Shown here piece by piece: positions 25,601 to 33,689 of a DNA stretch of 64,000 bases. The stretch comes from Enoplolaimus lenunculus (lineage: Eukaryota > Nematoda > Enoplea > Enoplida > Thoracostomopsidae), in contig JASANG010000796.1 of NCBI GenBank assembly GCA_030248215.1, forward strand, positions 1 to 64,000. Direction: 5' to 3'. The position numbers were made by a program, and so were the translations under genes. The notes below the pieces were generated by a model. It did no database searches and was not told the origin of the DNA. It was given only the letters and a program-made list of their open reading frames with translations. Positions within the stretch are counted from its first letter, which is position 1, and each line of letters opens with the position of its first letter.

Positions 25601-28362
25601 AAGTATACGCTAAATGTCTTTTGTTAAGTCAGTTCAGTCGTCATTACGTTTCCAATGTCGAGCGAGCGGTAGCAAGTAAGGAAATGTTTTGGCCTCAAGA
25701 ATGTATAAATCTAGAGGTGTATTGTGTAGTTATTGTTGTTAAAAACACAATGATGTTTCGAATACATTAAATTTTCTATTGCAAATATTTTTTACTTCTT
25801 CGGTTACTCAGTCGATATTTTGGTTTGTTTGCATTTAGGTTCCGTTTTAGATATACGTACGTAAACTATGTTTCATTTTTACCGTTTCAGGCCCAACACG
25901 ACGTCGTTCAAAGACAAAGGTTTTTGGTACTACAGATGAAAGCGATGATGACGATGAAGATATAGCAATTCTTGCAGTCCAACGTGATATTTTGTCAGTA
26001 TTTGAACGCGTTTGTCGGTCAGAATATTTGTACAACCGAAGCCGTGCTAATGCTAACAAAACTGATAATGTAATACACGATATCGCAGCCAAGTAAGCTT
26101 GAAATTGAAGTAGTGATCATAGAACGAAAGTGCTGGCGTGGGCGTCCGCTCCTCACCAGTGGCGGATCCAGGAAATTGTGATAGAAGGGCCAAATGATAT
26201 GCAGTGCTGAAAAATCCTTCTAGCGGAACATGCGAAAAGCCTAACACAACAGAAGTATTTATACTAATTCTTTATGCTCAAGTTTGCTTTTCATTACTGC
26301 CGGGGGCCTAGACCTAACTGGCCCGCCTTGAATGAGCTAGAAGAATGATCTCTATGACATGTTTTAGCAAACGTTTAATAATCGCTCACACCTGACGAAA
26401 ATTTTGGTACTGCTCCTGTGGACAGATTAAAACGGCAGCTTTAATTTGTTATCGCCGACATTGACTTATCTATGTCGGTTATTATGCTACCTATGTCTGA
26501 TCACGTTATTGACTATGACTAGTATGTAGAGATTGAGACGTGTAAATAAAGAGCCATGTTTTCAAGTATTGGTTTTCGAGTTACCTAAGCTATGAGAACT
26601 TGAGTGTATCGCAGTCCACGCGTTGTTGAGTTAAGTGATCGTTCTACTGATCAAAGAGGAGTATGTTTGTACAAATTTTTAAATTGAGGCAATAATGTTC
26701 TCAGTTTTAATCAACTATTTAAAAGCATTTGAATATGATTTTCCATGATGGGCCAGGTGATGGTATGGTTATGGTGTTGCTTTCTAATTGATACCGTCGT
26801 TCCCAGCTGATGAAACACGGGTTCTTAACATTTAACCGAATTACTGTTGCCCAATAGCTTTGTTGTTGTTGTTGTTGTTGTTGTTGTTTGGCCCCGCGAT
26901 CAAGACTGATCGTTGACAGGAGCGATCCTGTCACATGCGCGGAGATATTGTATCACTGCTTGAGGTGACGTCCAAAGCTTGTCGATCGTTGCCACTCCGT
27001 CGAGGTATTGTTGACGAGCAGCATCGCCACGGGGACACATTGTCAGCACGTGTTCAAGAGTGTCCTCCTCGCCACAGAAACGACAATTAGCATCTTCCGC
27101 GCTACCGATGCGATATGCAAATGATCGCAGGATGGTGCAATGGGCACCGGCACGGAGTTGTGATAGTATACGTCGTTCGTTGCGGCTGAAACCCACTTCT
27201 TTTTCCCTGTGGGGCGGCGGTCGAGGGCGGTCAGGCTGGGTGGCATGTCGAAGCGAGGCCCTCCAGGCTGATGAGACCGCTCTGCTGATTGCTGCTTTGA
27301 TGCATTGGGTATTGATTGGGACATGTTGTTGTTGTAATTGGGTTGCTTCGTTGGCGAGTCTATCCGCATTGTCGTTTCCAACCAGCCCAGAGTGGCTGGG
27401 GATCCACTGCACTATGATAGCTTGAGCTATATCCGACAATTGTTGTTGTTGTTGTTGTTGGCTGTTGTTGTTTTAGATGCTCTGCATTAGTTGAAACATA
27501 CGAATCAATTGAAACCGCAGTTAGTTTAATTCGACGCGACGTTATTCGTTTGCAGCATCAAGCAAAGTATTCACAAGGGGTAAGTTGAAGTAACGATCGT
27601 AGCCAGCGAATTTATATGAGTTAAACTCTTATTTTCTGATTATTGTCTGACGGTTTTTAGGAACAATTTGAATTATTAACCTGAAAGGTTTCCCATTTCA
27701 AAATTTTACTAAACGCAACCGCTTCTGAAATCATGGCTACGCCTCTGGTTGAAACAGTCTGAGATTAATTCACCATGCGTAATCTGGAAAACGTATCACA
27801 GACTATTTGTGCACAACATTTCACGCAAACAAACAACACAAGGTAATTACATATATACGGCATTATTTTAAGGTGGTGGCTTAAGAAATGTTAGAAGCAC
27901 TTTGACTTAGTAGAAGCTAAACGTTTGAAAATGGACTCTTGTTAACTTTCCATTCGAGGCTTAGGCTTAAGTTTTGAAAAAGTCTTTTAGCTTAAGCCTT
28001 AGTGTTTGTTCAGACCTCTAAACTTGGACCTTGCATGTAGGGGAAACTGAACAAGAGTAAGAAAATGTTTCAAAATGTTCTTAGTGTGTGCTGTGTTTAT
28101 ATGTCAGGAGGGTCCTAAGCAACGGCGTACAATGTCTGCAGTGTCGTTGGATGAAGCAACTGGGGCACTTGAAGACAGCGTAGAGGATTCACCAAACGCT
28201 AGTGTCAGTGGGCTCCGATTTTTTCCTTATCGAATTCGCAAAAATACAACGGAAGATGAATTTGGAGATAGAGACCGGAGCCTAGACGTGGACCAATCTG
28301 GACGCTCTACTCCCGTTACACGACCGCCTGCCCAAATAGGCCATCCTGGTGAAAACACATGA
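3998..28362 (+). CDS. TRPM: TRPM-family cation channel, 20 exons, N-terminus incomplete
   Basis: Exons: 3998-4183, 4658-4843, 5272-5478, 6175-6367, 6777-6948, 7389-7698, 10105-10413, 11167-11429, 11712-11855, 12169-12310, 12712-12969, 13485-13835, 14804-14932, 15659-15919, 16461-16635, 23112-23271, 24691-24854, 25891-26092, 27477-27579, 28108-28362 (TGA). All junctions are GT/AG and keep phase, giving 1389 residues. The order is an N-terminal SLOG/homology region, ankyrin-like helices, six membrane segments with a pore loop, a TRP helix and a C-terminal coiled coil. This is the TRPM architecture, as in vertebrate TRPM1/3/6/7 and nematode GON-2/GTL. TRPM proteins are tetrameric Ca2+/Mg2+-permeable or monovalent cation channels. 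No kinase or NUDT9-type enzyme domain follows the coiled coil. Vertebrate TRPMs have more residues before the part matched by exon 1, so upstream exons are probably missed or outside the window. The acceptor at 10105 is the least certain. The longest intron is 16636-23111. Confidence 0.93.
8817..8963. mobile_element. MITE with inverted ends (GGTGATAGATGC family)
   Basis: The left end 'TATTCTCATATG' with 'TATCACCGTTTAGCGATA' is inverted at the right as 'TCATCAACTGGTGACAG' with 'CACATTATAGAGTA'. It belongs to the family whose clearest copy is at 43715-43921. It lies in TRPM intron 6. Confidence 0.6.
9858..10020. mobile_element. MITE fragment, GGTGATAGATGC family
   Basis: Contains the family's interior 'GAACCAGTGAATGGTGA' and right end 'CGTATCACTAACTG' with 'ATGCATTTGAAAATA'. 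The left terminus is not visible. TRPM intron 6, just upstream of exon 7. Confidence 0.5.
10105..12969 (+). CDS. TRPM: TRPM exons 7-11: ankyrin-like helical homology region
   Basis: Residues about 419-790. Exon 7 carries 'LSQRWNRSDVAQERI' and 'FVKLYIDNGLSVQHYLTV', matching TRPM 'LALAWNRVDIARSQI' and 'FVKLLIENGVSMHRFLTI'. Exon 8 ends 'HQELLIWAVLTNR' (TRPM 'FHELMVWAVLMKR'). Exon 9 begins 'TDFALYFWELSE' (TRPM 'KMALFFWQHGE'). Exon 10 carries 'LTCLDLAALAMD' and exon 11 'AFVSTSCSQHAI' (TRPM 'DFIAHTCSQMLL'), then the pre-S1 hydrophobic helix. Exon 11 ends in a Cys/His-rich stretch (residues about 760-775: CPGC, then HSHCMC) that I do not recall from other TRPMs. The exon 6 to 7 junction keeps frame only if the acceptor is the AAG ending at 10104. 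The better-looking TTCAG ending at 10099 shifts the frame. Alternatively, a small exon has been missed in 7699-10099. Confidence 0.85.
10520..10737. mobile_element. MITE fragment, GGTGATAGATGC family
   Basis: The right terminus reads 'CCTATCACTAATTGGTGATA' then 'ATGCATTTGAGAATGATA', as in other copies. The interior has repeated GATCGCGAT-like words. The left end is uncertain. TRPM intron 7. Confidence 0.4.
11947..12117. mobile_element. MITE fragment, GGTGATAGATGC family
   Basis: Interior 'CAAACCAGTGAATGGTGA' and right end 'CGCTAACTGGTGATAGCTGC' then 'ACACATTTAGG'. The left terminus is lost. Lies in TRPM intron 9. Confidence 0.5.
13485..23271 (+). CDS. TRPM: TRPM exons 12-16: linker, S1-S6 and pore
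   Basis: Exon 12 (13485-13835) is a poorly conserved Arg/Ser-rich cytoplasmic linker ending 'KLAVYFSSPVSKFTIHT', the start of S1 (TRPM 'EFYNAPIVKFWFYTL'). Exon 13 gives S1 and S2. Exon 14 gives the S2-S3 helices, S3, S4 and 'YLGPKVVMIHRM' (TRPM 'YLGPYVMMIGKM'). Exon 15 (16461-16635) gives S5 and the pore helix, with filter residues FGEL at about 1086-1089. TRPM6/7 have FGEV, whose glutamate sets divalent permeation, and TRPM2/4 have FGQ. This suggests Ca2+/Mg2+ permeability, by inference only. Exon 16 (23112-23271) has two cysteines ('SAVCP', 'TDCA') placed like the conserved outer-pore disulphide, then S6 'NILLINMLIAIFA' (TRPM 'NILLVNLLIAVFN'). The intron inside the outer pore is 6.5 kb and filled with repeats. 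Confidence 0.92.
13938..14281. mobile_element. MITE with GATGTGCCGA inverted ends
   Basis: Left end 'GGGGATGTGCCGATTA' and right end 'GTCGGCACATTTC' are inverted relative to each other. The left part is full of CGGCATCGG words. No coding capacity and no clear target duplication. In TRPM intron 12. Confidence 0.55.
14331..14395. mobile_element. Left end of a GGTGATAGATGC-family MITE
   Basis: 'GTATTCGCACAGTGTGTAGC' followed by 'ACCTATTACCAGTTGGCGAT' is nearly identical to the left end of the 43.7-kb copy. The rest of the element is not visible. Confidence 0.5.
15409..15603. mobile_element. MITE, GGTGATAGATGC family, both ends present
   Basis: Left end 'GTATGTAGCACATATCATCG' is inverted at the right as 'ACTGATGATAGATGCAACAC' with 'GTTTGAGAATA'. 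About 195 bp, in TRPM intron 13, ending shortly before exon 14. Confidence 0.6.
16926..17110 (+). repeat. Truncated copy of the GCGAAGC fold-back element
   Basis: Carries the palindrome 'GCGAAACTCCGAGCGAAG' then 'CTCAGAGTTTCG', followed by a worn match to the next 100 bases of the family. The tandem interior and right end are absent. In TRPM intron 15. Confidence 0.55.
17430..18500. other. C/A-rich strand-skewed island of unknown origin
   Basis: About 1 kb of the 6.5-kb TRPM intron 15 is C- and A-rich and G-poor on the + strand, unlike the T-rich DNA around it. It contains the four hairpins (17576-17722), a (CAA)n tract near 18133-18150 and no recognisable coding domain. It looks like a piece of a mobile element or another foreign segment, but no family is identified. 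Confidence 0.45.
17576..17722. repeat. Array of four hairpins sharing the core CTAAC-CCC-GTTAG
   Basis: Four hairpins with centres at 17589, 17628, 17665 and 17708, about 40 bases apart. Each has stem CTAAC/GTTAG and loop CCC. The outer arms differ from copy to copy yet pair with themselves: GTGCAATC/GATTACAC (one mismatch), GTGTACT/AGTTACAC (one bulge), CCAAT/ATTTGG (one bulge), and TAATAAAT/ATTTATTA (perfect). A fifth, unrelated small hairpin (CCAGTAT-TCT-ATACTGG) follows near 17778. Confidence 0.85.
20266..21226. mobile_element. MITE of the GGTGATAGATGC family expanded by an internal minisatellite
   Basis: The left interior 'AGAACCAGTGAATGGAGAGG' and right end 'CCTATCAGCAATTGGTGGCT' with 'GCTACACACG' match the ordinary ~200-bp copies. 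Between them sits a tandem array. The element is therefore about 960 bp instead of about 200. In TRPM intron 15. Confidence 0.6.
20372..21168. repeat. Minisatellite, about six copies of a 136-bp unit
   Basis: Units start at 'ATCACCCACAAGGCAACGAC' and repeat every 136 bases (one at 135). The middle copies are almost identical, and the first and last are more diverged. Each unit carries the small palindrome AAAGCTT-AATTTCG-AAGCTTT. Confidence 0.95.
22402..22830. mobile_element. hAT-like MITE (CAGGGTGCAACCG ends)
   Basis: Ends CAGGGTGCAACCG and CGGTTGCACCCTG are exact inverted repeats. Flanks GTGTAACA and GTGTAACC match at 7 of 8 positions, fitting an 8-bp hAT target duplication. Inside are many CCGGTTCCGG words and no open frame. 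In TRPM intron 15. Confidence 0.85.
23382..24302 (+). mobile_element. GCGAAGC fold-back element with internal tandem units
   Basis: Starts with a near-perfect palindrome (arms CGAAACTCCGAGC and GCTCGGAGTTTCG around GGA), then a CCGTCCGTCC stretch. About five diverged units of about 160 bp follow, each with 'CCAAAACCGATAA' and 'TTAGCTAATAGCTAATTTGC'. It ends 'GAGCTTCGCTCAATA', inverted to its start. No protein coded. In TRPM intron 16. Confidence 0.7.
24691..28362 (+). CDS. TRPM: TRPM exons 17-20: TRP helix, coiled coil and tail
   Basis: Exon 17 holds the TRP helix 'AEQIWKYQMFFLVEEY' (TRPM 'SNQVWKFQRYQLIMTFH') and 'APFLPAPFIVLEHV' (TRPM 'RPVLPPPLIIFSHM'). Exon 18 has a basic patch 'PTRRRSKTK', an acidic run (DESDDDDED) and a helix with 'FERVCRSEYLYN', where family members have the connecting helix 'FEEQCIEEYF'. 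Exon 19 (27477-27579) is a short amphipathic helix, 'ALVETYESIETAVSLIRRD', at the place of the assembly coiled coil. Exon 20 is an 84-residue hydrophilic tail rich in Asp, Arg and Pro, ending at TGA 28360-28362. It shows no alpha-kinase or NUDT9 motif. Exon 19's acceptor lies in a GTT repeat at the edge of a LINE fragment. Confidence 0.88.
26155..26215. mobile_element. End of a CAGTGGCGGATCCAGG-type MITE
   Basis: 'CAGTGGCGGATCCAGGA' is a terminus seen again at 61308. The partner end is not visible here, so this is a fragment. In TRPM intron 18. Confidence 0.4.
26861..27474 (-). mobile_element. 5'-truncated LINE (non-LTR retrotransposon) with RNase H domain
   Basis: An uninterrupted 179-residue frame (27439-26900, minus) holds 'VQWIPSHSGLVGNDNADRLA', the last motif of a LINE RNase H. 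It also has 'LSQLRAGAHCTILRSF' and a zinc-knuckle-like CX2CX7HX4C ('CRFCGEEDTLEHVLTMC'), typical of the C-terminal end of I/R1-related LINE ORF2. Reverse transcriptase is missing, so only the 3' end was inserted. Both edges are (CAA)n tracts (26861-26889 and 27438-27472 on the complementary strand), fitting a CAA-type tail and/or insertion into a CAA repeat. The intact frame suggests a recent insertion. It abuts TRPM exon 19. Confidence 0.85.
27438..27476 (+). promoter_or_regulatory. Splice acceptor of TRPM exon 19 inside a (GTT)n tract
   Basis: The AG at 27475-27476 ends the run '...GTTGTTGTTTTAG', the edge repeat of the LINE fragment. The pyrimidine tract used to splice the coiled-coil exon therefore appears to be supplied by repeat DNA. 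Confidence 0.6.
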
Positions 28363-28803
28363 TTATACCATGCATAATTTGTGCTATATTGTTTCTATTA
28401 TTAGCTGTAGTAGCGTTCAGTTTAATGATGATTTCGAATAATGCTGGTGCATTTTTGCTCAGGAGCGGATCCGATGCAGACGGCAGTGTGGAACGGACCC
28501 CATCAAAAAACCTTATGATAAAAATGTAAGGTCCTCGATTCCTTGCAAATATCTACTTTTGCGGTCGAAAGATTGCGTTTTGGCTTTTCGGTCGATCGCG
28601 AGATTAATTCACAATGTTTTGCGTGTTTCTCCGTTATAAGTGACTGGATTCGCCACTATTTTACTGGGTATTTTTGGTGGTTTGCTTTTTTATTTATGTT
28701 GTGTTTCTTTGTGTTTGAGTTGTGTATATATAACAATAATCTTATGTTAATCTACATCGGTGTAGCCGGCTGTTGTAATCGGTGGTAATTGAGCATTTAT
28801 GGA

Positions 28804-28809
28804 AATAAA
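28804..28809 (+). terminator. Candidate polyadenylation signal of the TRPM gene
   Basis: The first AATAAA I see after the TRPM stop codon, about 440 bases downstream. Support is from position only. Confidence 0.3.
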
Positions 28810-30924
28810 CATTTAAGGCTACAACGTGTCTAAGGTTATAAATCTGTTTTAAAATGCTTTATACTTTATGTACAATTTTCCAGCCGTGTTCGTGATGCAT
28901 TAATTTTCAAATTAGTAATTAGGTATTTTCCGCAATACTGGAAGCTTGTTTAGATTGTTCGTGTCGCGTCATGGATGTATATTTACTGTAGTTGGCGACT
29001 ATTAATAAGAGGATGTAATAATTTTTTGTTGTTTTTGCTGAAAGTTTCTTTTTGTTCAAGTAATTGCTTATACTATACCGAACAAGATTTTGTTGTTTAA
29101 GATGGCCTAAGTTGTATACTGTACCAACGGTGGTTACGCCACAACATTTGCGGTTATTCTCGAATCTTAAGGTTTTGAACGACAGACTTGTTTTTTCATC
29201 TCGTTGTTTAATCATTTGCAATTATCATTACTTTTATTGATGGGAGCACCATTTACCCGAGTTGAACGTTTCGTTTCAAATAGCGAAATACGAAATTCGT
29301 TTCAAACGAAAGTTAAGTCGTTGCCTTCATTTGTTTTGATTTATTATATTAATTAATAATTGACCATTAACAATAATGTCGTGCTCGTTGCAAATAAGTA
29401 TACCTTTTTACTAGGTTTCATGTCGTGTTCAGATAAGATGGTAAAACATTTTGATTAATATTGACAAGAGGAAGTATGATATCTGAGAGGGTCAAATTTT
29501 TGCTTGATTGATGAAAATGTAAGATAATTTGCCTGTACTTGTAAATGCTTTGTGTGTGTTCGTTAGTAATTGATGCGTTTCTTCAACCATGCATGTGCAT
29601 CGAGTGTGGCAACTTACCCCTATCCCTCCTTGAAAGGCAGTGGTGTATTACATTCAGTAGCCATTATACAGCTCTTCTGCAAAGTGGACGTCATCCACTT
29701 TTGATATTTGTAATTAATTTTGCCAGAAATTGCAAAAAATAAGAAATTATCGTGGTATTGCGAACGAAGTTGCATACTCCGATTAGCTAATGACTCACGT
29801 CTACTGGTTATTTTGTTCTACTCACATGTATGAAATGATATTTCGTTCGTAGTTTATTTTCATCTGTATGGCCTCAGTCAGTTTATGCTGTGTTTTGTTC
29901 ATCCGGTCAATTTCGGTACTTTTTGCTCATTTGGTTTTATTTTATTGTACTTTGTTACTTATTTTTTTTATTCGAATGTGTGTATACATTGGATAATTTT
30001 TATAAAGATAGCGTAATATAACAGAAACCGCATATTATGATGTCGTTAGAAGTTTCTTTATGATTACTAATCTGTTGTTTCTGGCTTAATTTAGTGAAAT
30101 TTCATGATTGGTCTGTTTGCTTCATTACTTGAGTATTTTCAGCTGCGTCTGAAATTTGTTGAATGTAGTAGGAACGAGATCACCAAGGGTATCGATATGG
30201 TTTGGTTCTATCGACTTCCAGTAGACCATAATTTTGCTGTTTTACTCAGTGACGATTCGCAATCAAAGTCGATAAAACAGGATTAAACTAAATAACCGCT
30301 GTTTACTCTATAATCGTGTCAAAAATAAAACAGTAGTTTTCAAAACGTTGGTTTTATCATAAAGACTTGAAATTTTTTTCCTTTTATTATGATTTTCATA
30401 TATTTTGTAGACACTTCATATCCGTCGCACATTGATCCCTGTAACATTCTTGCCTGTGGCTTCTGTTAATCTTCTTGTTTAATCATCTAGTTATGTTTCA
30501 TCAACTTTTGTACTGAAATCCAGATTCACTGTTTTAAGAAAAAATTTTAATTTGCGTAAATTGTCAACCTGTGGGATGTCGCAAACGCAAACCTAAATTT
30601 AGGAATTTGAAAAAGTTATTGGAACTGAAAATACTTTGAATTTGTTTAGGCAAAAAACATCTGCTGATCGACTCATGGATTTTGAGGCAAAGTAAAATGC
30701 AATGCGAGTTGTCCGAATTTGATGTATAATATATAACTTTTTGTTTAGGCATAACTGATACTTGCTTTGGTTAATTTTTTTAATTTCATGAACATGCCAT
30801 ATTTTTCATCTTTTGTATTATTTATTTATGATGTAAGTAACTGTTTCATACGTTGCGGCTCGCGTCATTTTTACGACCGTCCCGTTTTGTTGTAGTACTG
30901 CAACTGCAAAAGAGTCGGCTTAGA

Positions 30925-31035
30925 TTTTAAACTATATTTTTCGGTTAGGCTTGGGCCTAAGTTTACTTTTTTAAGGCTTAGCCTTAGGCTTAGGAATATG
31001 CTTAATCTGCGTGTATGGCCCTGAAAGTAAAAGTG
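30925..31035. mobile_element. TTAGGC-rich MITE piece
   Basis: Contains 'TTAAGGCTTAGCCTTAGGCT', then 'ATATGCTTAATCTG' and 'CCCTGAAAGTAA', the right-hand layout of the 59.5-kb copy. Other shorter matches lie near 20130-20215, 27960-28025, 34415-34545, 60236-60330, 62210-62320 and 63495-63605. Confidence 0.45.
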
Positions 31036-31431
31036 GCGAGCGTTAAAAACATAGCAAATGTTAAAATATTTCATTATTTTAATCTGAACCCTATTCTCAA
31101 TGCGCTGGTCTCAAATCGCTTCCAAAATAAAAAGACGTCAGGTGTCAACTTTGTATAAATTTCGCATGAAGATAGTCCCGATGTGGGTTTTTATTTTATA
31201 GGTGTTTTCGAAATCTTTATGTCTACTCTTATTCACGGTTCTTTTAAATAAAGCAATCTGCAAATGATCGCATGTTAGATGAGCGAGATCGTTTTGCTAA
31301 AGGTATCCGGAAGGTGTGTATTGGAAATGGCGCTGCAAGGGAAACACGTTTAACATTGAAGCATAAATTTGGGGTAATAACATAAAAATCAAACTTTGGT
31401 CAGCCCTTCATTGTGCTTCGTGGTCCGTAGG

Positions 31432-31485
31432 GTGCAACCGGAGCCGGCGGTTAGGCAAAATTCGGCATGAAGTTAGCAATTTTAA
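31432..31485. mobile_element. Left end of a CAGGGTGCAACCGG-type MITE
   Basis: 'TAGGGTGCAACCGGAGCCGG' matches that family's terminus. The remainder is cut off by the next element. A possible right end ('GGCTGCACCCCGCTG') occurs near 33575-33590. Confidence 0.45.
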
Positions 31486-31487
31486 CG

Positions 31488-32416
31488 CTGTATACTGTAT
31501 TTACCAGAATAAGAGCGGGTCCCCATTTTGAGGCCGAATCAATTGAAGTCCGTATCGCTAATAAAAGTCCGTAAGCGGATAGAGTCACTAAACCCTAATT
31601 AGAGTCCATAAATGGAAACTAACCCTAATTGTAGCGCATAAATGACTCCAGGTACAAATAGTTTGAGTTCGAAACTTTAAAGCGTACTTTAATTTTGAAA
31701 GTGCATTTCTATATCGTTGTATTATCACTCAAGCTATTGACACAAGACAAATAAACGTTTAATTCAACGGATAATTGCAGTACCGGATATATATCAGTAG
31801 CCAATGGCGGCGGAGCGTGGGTTAAAAATAAATAACAGTCCGCAACCGAATAACAAGAGGGAGGTACAATCTGGAGAGGCCAAGTAAATATCAGTCCCCC
31901 TCTTATCCGGTCACTACAGTACAGTATCAAACAATTGTTCATAAGCAATCCTTTTCAAGAAATATTTCCGGTGTTGTACCTTCTGTATTGACCTGAATAA
32001 GAGGTGGTTCCCATTATGAGTCCAAATCAATTGTAGTCCGTATCCCTAATAAGAGTCCGTAAGCGGATATAGTCCCTAAACCTTAATTAGAGTCCATAAA
32101 TGTCAATTAACCCTAATTGTAGCGCATAAATGACTCCAGGACCAAATAATTTTAATTCGAAACTTTAAAGCGTACTTAAATTTTGAAAGTATATTCCAAA
32201 GTATAACCTTGTATTATCGCTCAAGCTTTTGATGCAAGGCAAAAAACGTTTAATTCAACGGATAATTGCAGCACCGGATATATGTCAGTGACGAAGGGCG
32301 GCGGAGCGTAGGTTAAAAATATATAACAGTCTGTAACCAAATAACAAGGGAGGGTGCCCTCTGAAGAGGCCAAATAAATATCAGTCCCCCCTCTGATTCG
32401 GGTCACTACTGTATAC
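31488..32416. repeat. Two tandem copies of a ~460-bp TATACTGTA-ended element
   Basis: Copies at about 31488-31932 and 31980-32416. Both have 'ACCCTAATTAGAGTCCATAA'-like text, 'GCGCATAAATGACTCCAGG', 'AATTGCAG' with 'ACCGGATATAT', and 'TAAATATCAGTCCCCC' in the same order. They end near TACAGTA/TACTGTATA, inverted to the left end. No coding capacity. Confidence 0.75.
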
Positions 32417-33689
32417 CAAAATTAACTAACTGACACATATAAAACAGTGCACGAAATTGAATTTGTTTTTATAGAAGCCATTGAATTGATCGGAACAGAT
32501 ATATGAAAATTGTCGTAATTTCACTATATTTGTTGAAACACAGTCGAAATTGAAAGTTAAATTTTAGTTTTAAAATTTATTAACTTTAAAAATGGCAAAA
32601 ATCATAACTGCGGTTAAATATTAGCTAATGGTCCTGGCCAGCCGTTTGAATTCTGGCTACGTTGTTTATGTAAAAATTGCCAAAAATTTCTTCGTAGACA
32701 ACCACAGAGTATTAGTGCAAAATTCGAAATAAAATTATACATAAAAAGGAGCAAAAACAATTATAAATAAAAAGCGCACAATTTGAGGGAAATTCCCACA
32801 TGACAAAAGCCCAGAATATCAGTTTTTGCTTGGTTTTCCGGGAAAAATTACACGGGGGAAAATTTGAATACAACAGCGAAACCTTCTACCAAAATTCGCA
32901 GGTGGATTTTTTGCCGGAACCGGAGACAGACGTCTGGTTGTACTCTGATGATCCTGTGTCACTTTAAGAAGACTAAGCAAAAAACAGGCGTGCTATTTCT
33001 ATGCGACGTTGTTTGGTAGTATATAACTTGCTGAATCGTAGTTGCTTTGTAGTTTGGACCACCATGAACTATCAACCATAACCAGTTCTCAGCTGGGACT
33101 TATGGCTCAATTCAAATTTAAATGTTGGTTGTTTGACATATTAGCCAGATAAAGCTATGGCTGTTATGCTATGTGCGAGCCGTTGGGACTACTGTATAGC
33201 GTTCAGTGGAAAAAAAGCTTTTCAACAGCCCCTAAATAGTGGTATTGCGTAGTATATTGCGGTTCTTCTTTTTCAACGCCATAAGAATGTGCCATTTAAA
33301 CATGTTTTATAGTACTAAAATTTGAACTTCAGTGTGCAGTTGGAATAAAAAATACCGGAAACGAAACCGGAACTGCAAAATAGAAATTAGTACCAGGTAT
33401 ACTGCTGGAACTAAAACTAGGTAGTCGTACAAAACGAAATACACAACTTTAATATTTTTGCAATTCAAAATATCAGCGCCGAGAATAAAACTGAAAATCC
33501 AGTAGACAAAATACTGTATTTTAGTACCGAAAAAAGTGACAAACAGCAGATTTTTCTATACCGGAACCGAAATTACGGCTGCACCCCGCTGATCAGGTTA
33601 CGGATAAAATTGATCGCTATATATCTCCTAATCCGTCGTTATTGTACGTGCAAAGCAAGAGACATGAAAAATAATTCGCGAACAAACCG

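Larger units (their letters stand above)
28363..31430. other. Intergenic; no recognisable gene
   Basis: AT-rich DNA after the TRPM gene. The only recognisable items are the polyadenylation candidate at 28804 and a TTAGGC-type MITE piece at about 30925-31035. Confidence 0.5.

Noticed and set aside
28108-28362. Alpha-kinase or NUDT9 domain at the TRPM C-terminus
   Set aside because: The last exon is 84 hydrophilic residues followed by a stop. No enzyme motif is present and no later in-frame exon was found.
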